64,000 nucleotides of DNA from Eutreptiella sp. 'Long Island Sound 2002' (lineage: Eukaryota > Euglenozoa > Euglenophyceae > Eutreptiales > Eutreptiaceae): the NCBI GenBank assembly GCA_964036045.1, contig OZ038379.1:109198025-109262024 (forward strand). Direction: 5' to 3'. Of this stretch, positions 19,376 to 28,800 are shown in pieces; position 1 is the first letter of the stretch, and every line of letters starts with the position of its first letter. The notes beneath the pieces were generated by a model that was given only the letters and a program-made list of their open reading frames with translations, was not told the origin of the DNA and made no database searches. The position numbers were made by a program, and so were the translations under genes.

Positions 19376-20844
19376 GAAGGAGAAGGTGGTGGAGGGCGGA
19401 CGTGGTGGAATCGTGAACTTCATGGCCGCCAAGCCTCTGCCATCCCTACCCATGGGACCAGTGCGAACCCTGGGGGACAACCGCGTAGGCTGGATACCCA
19501 AACTGTGAGGACGCGGCCCCCCAAAAGTGCGCGCGTGTGCAATAGTGACGTGCTACGCGTGCTACGCGTTTTGCGCGTGCCGGAAGTCTGCTTCTAAGTC
19601 TGCCTCTAGAACTCCGTGCTGCGCGTTCTGCGCGTTCTGCGCGTGATGCGTGTGTTGTTTGCGTTCTGCACGTGCTGCGCGTGCTGCGCGTTTTGAAGCA
19701 ACACGCGCAGCACGTATTGTGCCGCGCAGACCGCTTCCGGACAATAACGTCCCCTCCGTAGACAAAGGAATATTCTCTCATAAACATATGCATGTGCACA
19801 CTCGCCCTTTTCATCATATTGTTTGTTCCCTCTCGTTGCAGGCAGGAATTCCCCCGCGAAATTCATCAAGGACATGAAGAGCACACCCAGCCAGCATGCG
19901 GCCCCATGCAATGGCAATGGAGGGTACCCACTCCCAACCCGGGCACGCATAGCGACCGGGGACGAATACCCAGGCGGCGGAGACGGCCCAAATCCGCAAC
20001 GCCACTCTCTGCCTTTGAAGACCCCACCCACTCATAGAGTGACGGGGCAAAGGCACCCATGGCAATTCATATTAGAATACTTGTATTGTAGAGGACGACC
20101 CCTCCCTCTAGGCTTAAGTCCTCGCCGTATGTAGTGGCAATTTTGCACGCCACGAAAATTTTTCCACGTAATGTGAGCCACACGAGTACTTCGTACGTTG
20201 TATACCTACCCTCGTGTGGACAAGGGCAAATCGGTGGAAAACCATCACGCCCAACACAAAAAGGGAAAATGGGTTGTACCTGCCAGCCCAACGAAGTTTT
20301 CAAGCCTTCGCCATTTTGAGCAAATGATTTAGCTCGTTGGCTTGGGTCACGGGTCAGCAACGGTCGTGGGGTCGTGGTTTCGGTACGGGGCGGCACTCCG
20401 AAACCTTGCAAACACCACCATGCGCACAACCCGGCAGAGTCTTCGGGAAGTGCTTGCCACGTTGTTAGCACCCTTGACAGGGGGCGTCATCGTGGGCAGG
20501 ACTGACGGCAGTAGTCCTGGTGGTGGTAGGAGTGCTCCAGTAAGACCCAAGGATAGGGGTTTGAATGGCATTAAGACCCCCGAAAGAACACGTCCCACTT
20601 CCGCCCCAGGCTATATGCCACGCCACCCCACCCCAAGGACTCTCAAGCCTTTAGCGGTGAGAGAGGTAGACGGTGGGGTAAACCTGCGGTACCCACCGCC
20701 CTGCTCTGGTGGGGATTTTTGTAACCGAGGAGCGCGCCGTGCATGCACATCTTCTTTCCTGTCTCCCACCGCTTCTCGCTCTCTCCTCCCTTCCCCAAAC
20801 AATAATATATCCATATCGGTTAGGGTTTTCTTTTCGTGGCACGC
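19376..20844. other. TE2 region downstream of pol; introner-like DNA, no clear gene
   Basis: 19545-19740 is another dense copy of the GCGTGCTGCGCGTTCTGC repeat, including an inverted segment near 19690-19730. The remainder to the pol stop at 20845 holds only a plus-strand ORF (20342-20914) overlapping pol and short shadows. Nothing supported as coding. Confidence 0.55.
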
Positions 20845-23370
20845 TCATGAGAGCGGTCCACCAAGGTGGGCAAGGATGTCAACGGTTTGGGTGAGATTCT
20901 GTTTCTGCAAGTAATCTCTCCAAACTTTGTTGTAGGATGGTAAGAAGGTTTCAACGGGTTCCTCGGTATCCCAATCTTTGGTATAACCCTCCCACCGCAC
21001 CTTGAAGAGAAGTCTCTTGCGGTAAGTACGGTGACTTAATATTTTCTTGACATTATAGGTGTCCTCCTCAAACTGGGAGGGCACCCTAGCAACCTCCTCC
21101 GTGTAATTTAGAGGCACGGGGGAGCGAGGGGAGTTGACCGTTTTCATTAAACAATCAACGTGGACGTCAACTAACCTCCGTTGGTCCACTTGAATAACAT
21201 AGAGGTCGTGCGCCTTCTTGGCCACAACCTCATAGGGCCCATCCCAATAGGGACAAGTCTTATCGCCAAGATTTTTGCGTTGGCGACGGACCCATACGCG
21301 GCCCCCTTTTGAGAAATTGGGGGACATCCTCCTACTCTTATTATACTTACGAGCCATTGTCTCTTGCACTTGAATCATAGCCCTCCGTGCAAGAGCAATA
21401 AGCTCCTCACGCCGTTGGAAGTAATGAGCGGCGTCTTGGGCCACCCCCTTAGGCTCAGCAAGAGGAGGCCCCTTAGTACGGTTGTGTTTACCAAACACAA
21501 TCTCGTTAGGTGTATAACCTGAAGGACCTGTAGTCTCATGCCACGCTCGTACAACGGCGGGCAAAACCTCTACCCAATTAGTTTTCTTTCTCTTCAAGGT
21601 AATGGCTTTAGCAACGGCACGCCTTAGCTGCTTGCCAGTATTTTCGGCCTTGCCATTACCTTGGTGCCTACCCGCGAGACACATAGTCGAGCGGGCACCA
21701 ATCTTAGAACAAAGGGTTTGGAAATATTGGCTCACAAATTGTGGCCCACGGTCGGAGCATATTTCACGAGGGGCTCCGAACCTATCCACCCAGCGCTCCA
21801 TTACCAAATGGGCCGCTCTTCTCCCCGTTAGCCCTTCATCCTTGTCTTCATGACGGGGTTTAGGAATAGGGATCGCGATGAGGTAGCCGGAAAGCCGGCA
21901 TACACATAGGAGCATTCGGTCATACACCTCTCCATCGTGGGAGGTGGAAGGGTAGTGAAACACATCAAGCGCTATGGAGTCCATGGGCTCCATAGGTATA
22001 GGCATAGGGGTCATGTACCCTTGCTTGCGCTTGGTGTCATGCGTGTGAATGGCACATGAGGGACACGTTTGACATTGCAGTTCCACTGCTTTGTACAACC
22101 CCTCACCTTCCACGCCATGGTTAATTTCCTTCCAGTGTTTTTCCACACTGGAGGTAGTTAAGTGAAATGCATCATGGTATTCGGCTACCAAACGATGCAC
22201 TAGCGGCGTAGGAACACACCACCGTCCATTACGGACGAGCTTGTTATCCACCAACCTCACTCCATCTTGGAAGCTCCCATTCAAGGCATCTTGCCACATT
22301 TGTTTGTAGCGTTGACAATTTGGGTAGTGTTTAGCCCAATTTATCTCAAAAACATTGGGAGCATCCTCCCCATGTATAGGAGTTGCTTTCTTGTGGGACT
22401 TCCAAGATTTTTTTATCTTGACAATTCGCTCCAGTCTCCGAAGCTTTCTCTTTTGCTTCGTCCCCCCCCCCACTGGAGGCGAAGCCAGAGGGGGTGGATC
22501 GCACGCGGGTGCCCCTTGAGCCCGAGGCGCCGCTTTAGACCTAGTAACAACGGGCGCCACAACCGCCCTAAATACAAGGGGGCGGGCGAGAAGTTCCTCC
22601 TTCTCGGCCGCCATCATGTCCCGCACATCCCCGGCCGCTTGGGCCGTCCCATGTATGGACACATCACCCAACGCCGGGTTAGCAGGGTAAGCCCAACGGG
22701 ACAAGAAATCACCCACGGGGTTCACTGGCCCCGGAGTGTAAACCACATGGAGGTCGAATTTAGAGAACAATTCATGCCAACGTGCTTGGCGTGGAGAGGG
22801 ACCCCCCACGGTTTTGAGGTCCTCCGTAGCCCAATTTTCAAGGCTACGGTGGTCCGTACGGACCTCCACGCGCTTGTTCCCCACCCAACCATGCCATTTT
22901 AAAAGCGCCGCCACTATGGCGTAGCACTCTTTCTCCCGAGGGCTCCAATTCAATTGGCTGCCTGACAATTTGCGGGAGAAAAAGGCAAGGGGGCGTAGGG
23001 CACCATCGGGACCTTCCTGCTGTAGGGCCGCCCCCACCGCCCAATTACTAGCGTCCGGGGTGAGGACAAAGTCCTTATCCCAATCGGCTAGTTGGAGGGG
23101 AACAATATCCGTAATAGCACGCTTGAGCTTCAAAAAGGCCTCGTTAGCCGAAGCATTCCACGTTAGGCCTATCTTTTTGCCATTCTTATGCTTAGGCAAA
23201 TCCTTCAACATATTAATCAAAGGGGTAGCTATGGAGGCGTAGTGTTGGACATAGCCCGAATAATAGTTGGCGAGCCCCAAGAACCCCTGGAGCTCCCGAA
23301 CATTATCCGGTTTGTCCCAACGCTCAAGCGCCAACATTGGCGCCGGCCCCTGGCGCCGGCCGACGTGTGC
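20845..23370 (-). CDS. pol: TE2 pol, second part: RT end, RNase H, integrase, chromodomain
   Basis: After the frameshift at 23338-23363, pol continues to the TGA at complement 20845-20847. RNase H (about 23080-22680) keeps TPDASNWAVGA, a Glu, and RTDHRSLE. Integrase has a zinc-binding HHCC region (about 22210-22050), Asp in ALDVFHYP, Asp in CSDRGPQF (about 21745-21770) and Glu in GNGKAENTG (about 21640). The GPY-like segment PYWDGPYEVV is at about 21235-21265. The chromodomain (about 21070-20920) has LFKVRWEGYTKDWDTEEP. All catalytic residues are present. The N-terminal stretch of the ORF above 23370 is a frame shadow. As in TE1, a short Leu-rich tail follows the chromodomain. Confidence 0.9.
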   Translation of the reverse strand, partial: AHVGRRQGPAPMLALERWDKPDNVRELQGFLGLANYYSGYVQHYASIATPLINMLKDLPKHKNGKKIGLTWNASANEAFLKLKRAITDIVPLQLADWDKDFVLTPDASNWAVGAALQQEGPDGALRPLAFFSRKLSGSQLNWSPREKECYAIVAALLKWHGWVGNKRVEVRTDHRSLENWATEDLKTVGGPSPRQARWHELFSKFDLHVVYTPGPVNPVGDFLSRWAYPANPALGDVSIHGTAQAAGDVRDMMAAEKEELLARPLVFRAVVAPVVTRSKAAPRAQGAPACDPPPLASPPVGGGTKQKRKLRRLERIVKIKKSWKSHKKATPIHGEDAPNVFEINWAKHYPNCQRYKQMWQDALNGSFQDGVRLVDNKLVRNGRWCVPTPLVHRLVAEYHDAFHLTTSSVEKHWKEINHGVEGEGLYKAVELQCQTCPSCAIHTHDTKRKQGYMTPMPIPMEPMDSIALDVFHYPSTSHDGEVYDRMLLCVCRLSGYLIAIPIPKPRHEDKDEGLTGRRAAHLVMERWVDRFGAPREICSDRGPQFVSQYFQTLCSKIGARSTMCLAGRHQGNGKAENTGKQLRRAVAKAITLKRKKTNWVEVLPAVVRAWHETTGPSGYTPNEIVFGKHNRTKGPPLAEPKGVAQDAAHYFQRREELIALARRAMIQVQETMARKYNKSRRMSPNFSKGGRVWVRRQRKNLGDKTCPYWDGPYEVVAKKAHDLYVIQVDQRRLVDVHVDCLMKTVNSPRSPVPLNYTEEVARVPSQFEEDTYNVKKILSHRTYRKRLLFKVRWEGYTKDWDTEEPVETFLPSYNKVWRDYLQKQNLTQTVDILAHLGGPLS

Positions 23371-25828
23371 CATTTTCCAACACATGGCCACAAAACTCAA
23401 CCGAACGAACAAAGAAATCGGTTTTGCTAACCGAAGCAACCAACTCCTCTTTTCGTAGCCTATCCAACACGGCACGCACGTCGCGGTCGTGGTTAGCCAA
23501 TAGCTCCTCCTCCGTCGCACCGGAGGAACCAATAATAATATCATCAATATATACGTCCGCACAATCCAAACCCTGCAAAACATGGTCCATGACCCGTTGA
23601 AAAATAGCGGGCCCATTCTTGATACCCATAGGCATAACACGCCATTGGTATCGATTACCCGCCAAATTCATGGCGGTCTTAGCCCGGGATTCAGGGTGAA
23701 GGGGAATTTGATGAAACCCTTTACTCAAGTCCACAATAGTGAAAATCTTGTGTTTGGATTGATTTTCCAGCATGTTTTCAATGAGGGGGAGGGGGTGTGC
23801 GTCGGGCAAGGTAGCCTCATTAAGTTGGCGGTAGTCCACCACGAGGCGCCACTTTCCTTTCTCTTTCTTGGGCACAACGAAACCGTTGGACGCCCATTCG
23901 GAGGCAGGGCACGGCTCAATCCAGCCACGAGCCAAAAAGTCCTCCACTATTTCTTGCTCCGCCGCAGCACGCTCCCCCACCAACCGTATAGGCTTCACGG
24001 ACTTGGGTTTGGCGTTCGGGTATAGGTCAAGTTTAGCAAACCCCAACCGCTCCGTACCACGGACCTTAGGGTGTTCCTGGTCCGGACGGAGACGAACCTC
24101 CCCGCTAAAAACATCCCGCTCATAGTCCGCGAGGATGCGTTTCCTCATGAGCTCCACCTCCGGAGACACAATAGGCTCTTGGGTGGTGACAACGCCACCC
24201 ACACGAGAAGCCGCCAACAATCGTGTGGCGCCTTTACGTTTTCGGTAACGCTTAACGGTAGTGGCCCTCCCACCCAATAACTCTCGTTCAATTTTCGCAA
24301 TGCGTGAACGCACGCATTCTTGTGCCTCCAAATCTTCGGGGGTAGGATCAAGAGTAACGGGTGCGAGGAGTTTTTTATGGGTCGCCTGATACGTGAGGGT
24401 GCGCACCGAAGCCAAATGGTTAGGCACCCTTTCATCCTCCGACTCTTCCTCCGAGGTCATGCCCGGCTCGCCATCCGTGTTGGGGTTAGAGACGGCCGGT
24501 GCCAAAACGGAGGCCACATGACATTTAGTGGCCGCCAAATTTTCCTCCGCAATACCACCGTCCACGTATAGCGCCACCGTGGACCAACCCCGTTGAGGAA
24601 GGGGCGTGAGGTGGTCATTCTGATAGAGACAGGCTTTAGTCTCTGGCCCAGGAAGGTGGTACCCTTGCAAAGTAATTTCCATAAGGGGTTTCCACCACTC
24701 CCTATGTGTCCACTTCGGCCCTACGACGATGGCTCGTAGTTTTTCGTGCCGAATTTTCCGAACACAATCGGAAAACCGATGATAGGGAGGGCACATCCAA
24801 TATAATTTGGAGGGGTCCGCGGGAGTGGAAAAGAAATCTTCAAGCGGCGAAACCCAACAGGTAGCCTGAGCCATACCCGGGACCCTATTGAAGGCGTCCA
24901 CGTCGGGGTTTTTGCGAAATTGTTTTTTGACACGTGCGGCCCAATATGGCGTGAGGCCATAGTCAGACTGGGTCCACATGGACCCATCACGCCGCGTAGG
25001 TAGAACATCACGGGCAAGGGCTTCGGGAGCAAATTCAACGAGCTCCAAAGCACAAGCCCGGTCCTGTACGGGGGCCACGGAGGAAGCGGTCAAGGCATAG
25101 GATATGTGTTTCTCGGCCTCAACACGGTTAGGCGGTTCGCCACCAGGGGGCGTAACCACAATGGCCGGGGCAGGGTGCGTAGGAGCGACCGCCCCAATGA
25201 CTGGAACGGTTAGGCCCCACACGGACTGGCGTGACACCTTACCATGAATGGGTTTCACCAAAAATGGTTTGCCGGTTCGTGGAGCCTCACGGAAGTCCTC
25301 AATCCAAAAACGGGGGTGCACTGGATGGTGAGAGTACAAACAATTGAAACGGGCAAAATGGCTCACACAATGTTCGTAACCCCATGGGTGCCCCAAAACC
25401 ATATCCCAAGGTAAATTCGGGACACGGTACGGGGACACGCCATACTGGGCAACACGAGGAAGTGAAACACTACCATCCACAACCCCCGTAAATTGAATTT
25501 TGACGTCTATTTGCTCGTCCCCCCCTGGCAAAGGCGTCTCATTATCTGCTTGGAGTAGGCGCCTCCGTTGAGGGGATTCATATTTTTCGGAGAGTTGGTC
25601 TCCAAAAACATTGGGGTTGGCCAAAGCGACCGCTTGGCACCCAAAATCCACCAAAACACGGAGGGCCTTGCGCTCTCCATTGGGCAAAACAACCTGAACG
25701 GAAAGTTCGGTTTGAATCTCACTAGTCACTATATGCCCCTTCATGACTCTCGATGGAACGAGAGCCACGGTAGTGTCACAGGGGTGCCCGAGGTTTTCTT
25801 CTTTCGAAGGGGGCGCCTCTGGGCACTC
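23324..25828 (-). CDS. pol: TE2 pol, first part: protease, DVFA/PPY domain, RT
   Basis: This ORF is in the same frame as gag and is separated from it only by the UAG at 25829-25831; the first ATG is at complement 25766-25768. The protease (about 25700-25330) has VLVDFGCQAV, with Phe where Ser/Thr is usual in the D-S/T-G motif, and WDMVLGHPWG downstream. Next comes an extra domain (about 24990-24640) with VDAF, a CPPY motif at about 24780-24795 and a GPKW strand. RT (about 24050-23330) has WRLVVDYRQLN and catalytic YIDD at 23540-23551. The frame ends after a 13-bp repeat. This is the polyprotein segment that matures particles and makes cDNA. Confidence 0.9.
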   Translation of the reverse strand, partial: ECPEAPPSKEENLGHPCDTTVALVPSRVMKGHIVTSEIQTELSVQVVLPNGERKALRVLVDFGCQAVALANPNVFGDQLSEKYESPQRRRLLQADNETPLPGGDEQIDVKIQFTGVVDGSVSLPRVAQYGVSPYRVPNLPWDMVLGHPWGYEHCVSHFARFNCLYSHHPVHPRFWIEDFREAPRTGKPFLVKPIHGKVSRQSVWGLTVPVIGAVAPTHPAPAIVVTPPGGEPPNRVEAEKHISYALTASSVAPVQDRACALELVEFAPEALARDVLPTRRDGSMWTQSDYGLTPYWAARVKKQFRKNPDVDAFNRVPGMAQATCWVSPLEDFFSTPADPSKLYWMCPPYHRFSDCVRKIRHEKLRAIVVGPKWTHREWWKPLMEITLQGYHLPGPETKACLYQNDHLTPLPQRGWSTVALYVDGGIAEENLAATKCHVASVLAPAVSNPNTDGEPGMTSEEESEDERVPNHLASVRTLTYQATHKKLLAPVTLDPTPEDLEAQECVRSRIAKIERELLGGRATTVKRYRKRKGATRLLAASRVGGVVTTQEPIVSPEVELMRKRILADYERDVFSGEVRLRPDQEHPKVRGTERLGFAKLDLYPNAKPKSVKPIRLVGERAAAEQEIVEDFLARGWIEPCPASEWASNGFVVPKKEKGKWRLVVDYRQLNEATLPDAHPLPLIENMLENQSKHKIFTIVDLSKGFHQIPLHPESRAKTAMNLAGNRYQWRVMPMGIKNGPAIFQRVMDHVLQGLDCADVYIDDIIIGSSGATEEELLANHDRDVRAVLDRLRKEELVASVSKTDFFVRSVEFCGHVLENGTRRPAPGAGANVGA
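23338..23363. repeat. 13-bp imperfect tandem duplication that shifts the pol frame
   Basis: Two near-identical 13-base units, 23338-23350 and 23351-23363, both starting TGGCGCCGG, sit exactly where the RT frame passes into the RNase H/integrase frame. Thirteen is not a multiple of three, which explains the frame change. No slippery heptamer was seen, so a mutation is likelier than programmed frameshifting. Confidence 0.75.
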
Positions 25829-28800
25829 CTACCAACGTCCGCGCCCGTTCGGCGCTCCCTTGCCTCCTTTATCGCCCTTGCCGCCGCCACCCTTATAACC
25901 ACCACCACCCTTATCACCACCGCCACCCTTATCGCCACCCTTAGGCTTACCACCTTTAGACTTACCCGCAATGTTCCAATGAGTGTCATTGCACGGAGAA
26001 TTAGGCTTACACGTCCAAAGGGTGGTATTGGTGGCACCCCAATCAATCCAAGACATGTCCATATCCGTTTGTTTACGTGTTTTCCAATGTTTCGAACATG
26101 GAACCCAAAAGGTAGGTGGCGGTTTAGCCCCAGGGTCGACGGGTTTCTTCGCCGGAGGTTTAGAGTGACCCACGGCGTTGACGGAGGTGTCAGCGGGTTC
26201 GGCGGTGTCAGGGTCCGCCGTAGCCTCCGCATTAACCGCATTCACCGCGGTTTTATTGTGAGAAGGGCGATGAGTGTACGTCACCGTCGTCTTGTCTCCT
26301 TTATTGAGGCGTTCGAGAGCTTCCCTCTCCGATACGCTTTTATGGGCAAGGGCGTAGATTTCCGCAGGCTTCAAACGAGGCCTACGTTGCTCCACTTTCA
26401 TAGTGTAGCCGCGTGTGTGAGGTGTGTTGTTGAGTTTCAAGATCCACTCCTGGAGAGCCGGGTCTTTGCAGTCAACTATCACCCCCGGCCCCGAATAGGA
26501 AACAATCTCAGGAATCGTAGTGCAAGCTTGAGCGCTATATTTCCTGAGTTCTTTTTCGAATGGGGCGCGACCCGGCGAAGGGTCAAGGCCACTAAAATCC
26601 ACCACATAGCTGTCTGGGCTATTCTTAGCCTCAGGCTTGACGACCTTCTCCTTGATCCACGGGAGCTTGCTTAGGAGCTGCTCCCGGATCACGTGGGGAC
26701 GAGTCTCATTGCTCAGAGGCAACAAACGTTGCCAACGAGCATAGAAATCTTCAAGGTCGATGAGGGTCACTTGCCCTTTAACCACCCTGGGGGTGAGGGC
26801 TCGCCACCTTTCATCAGCCCTTGAGGGGTCATACTCGTGGAAACGTTGTTCCAAAAAGTCCCACAACTCTTTGAGGGTGGGGGCCGTGCGTGTGTGGTGG
26901 GTGGCCTCGGCAACCCGGGCGTTGATGATCGCCTTTAGCCATGGGGGCAAGGTACTCAAAATCATTTTTGCCTCGTTTGCTTTTCGGTACATGGGATCAC
27001 ACCCCCCCAACCATTGTTGAAGCTTCTCCACCCACTCGTCGTAGCACTCTAGCTGCCCATTAAATTGCGGTTTAGGCATATCACTATCCTCCACCGCTTT
27101 GGTGTAACTATTTTGCACCATAGGCATTTGGTACGGGTGGTAAGCAGGGGGAGCCATGGTTGGGGGTGCACCTCCACTTGCACTTGGTGCAACCCTCACT
27201 GGAGAGACTGTACACGTATCCGTAGGATCTGAGGGCGTGTACGAAGGTTTCCCAGGGGAAGTGAAAACATTTTTCGTGAGGGGATTAATGTTCCCCAACG
27301 AAGAGGTGTTCTCCTCTTCATTGGCCCACGGGGCCGTAGGCTCCGTGGGGTGTTCTTCGCCCTTAGGCGTCGCCCTCCACTCGGGAACAGCACGTTCCTT
27401 CTGCTTTTCGGCGATTCCCCTCCACGATGTAGGTTCTTGGGGGTGGGGGTGTTCGTGGTGTTCTTCCCCCCCCCTCGGCCACCCCGAGTCCGGACAAGCG
27501 TTCGGATGGTAGATGCAATCGTGGGATGGGTGGACGGAGAAAGGAAGGACACACCCACCACCGGATGAACCGGATGGCGCGCCCATGGGCGCCGTAGGCG
27601 CCGCCGGTGTAGGATCAGGAACGGGCGGAGGCACCGATGGCGGGGGTAGGACCACCGTAACGGGTTCCGCAGGCGTGGAGTACCAGTGGTCCCACGCATC
27701 GATCCTAGATGCAACGGCGGCGTAACGTGTAGCGAGCGACTCCACTGCGCTAAAGCACTTAGCCGTGTTGCCGTTGGACATCTTAAGATGATCTGCCACG
27801 CTAGCCTCCACCCTCTTAGAATCCCGTTGGTAGCCCTGAACCACCGCGTCAAACTTAGCCAAAGTAGACAAGATTTGGGTCATCCGGTCCCCGTAGGACT
27901 GACTGATGCCCACGGTAGAGGCTACTGCCTGAGAAAGTTCCTGATGGGATCGCTGCAACTCCAGGTTCTGATTTCGCAGGTCCCTCACCTGTGCCATCAG
28001 AGATTGGATGCACGTTTCGTAGTGCACCACACACCGGGGACAGCCACAGGTGTGCTGTAGATCGTCCTCCCCCCGTGTAGGAGTGGGGCCCCCAGAATGT
28101 CGAAAGGATGGACCCCCCCCTCCACGAGGAGGAGATGACCCACCACCGCCCCCCCCAGCAGCCCCCCCTGCCACGGAGGGACCAGAGGGCCCCCCCGCAG
28201 GGCGAGACGGGGGTGCGGGGCGCGCAGCAACAGGTGCTGGCGCCCCCCCACTAGAGGGATGTCCCCCCCCCGAACCCCCACAATTTGATGGCCGAACCAG
28301 GTGCGGGATTCCGTGCACGTGCTCGATGCAAGCCACCTGGCGGTGGCGGGGTGACGGCGGAGGGGGAACATGACCAACAGTATTCGGTCGCGGCGGTGGG
28401 GGTGGGGAATCGTCCACCACAATATACTGCGGTGACTCATGAACCACCATAGGTGATCGAGTTCTCGGATGGGAAGCAAAAACAGGCTCCGATCCCGTTG
28501 CAACCTCTGGATCCCCCCCCCAATTGGGCAGTTGGGGGTCCTCCGTAGGAGATGTATTTGTGGGGGGAGAGACCAAATTTATTGGGAGGGTTGCTGAACC
28601 TCCCTCCACCTGATTCCCTCCCTGGACCCCCCAGCACAGATTGTTGACCTTCGGCATTGCCGGAGAATCATCCACTAGGGATGGACGATCTTTCGTGCCA
28701 CTCATAGGCACTGGAGATGTAGTACCGGCCCGGTCCCCCGTAGGCTCCGGAGATTCCACGACAAGACACGGGCGGTTTTTGACGCCGCTCATAGGCACCG

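Noticed and set aside
20818-20832. GGTTAGGGTTTTC telomere-like string
   Set aside because: Single occurrence, no tandem repeats.
20342-20914. 190-codon plus-strand ORF near the TE2 pol end
   Set aside because: Overlaps pol, low-complexity, no homologous feature; its tail is antisense to conserved pol sequence.
25568-26674. 368-codon plus-strand ORF in TE2
   Set aside because: Shadow of gag/pol on the other strand; Arg/Thr-rich with no domain.
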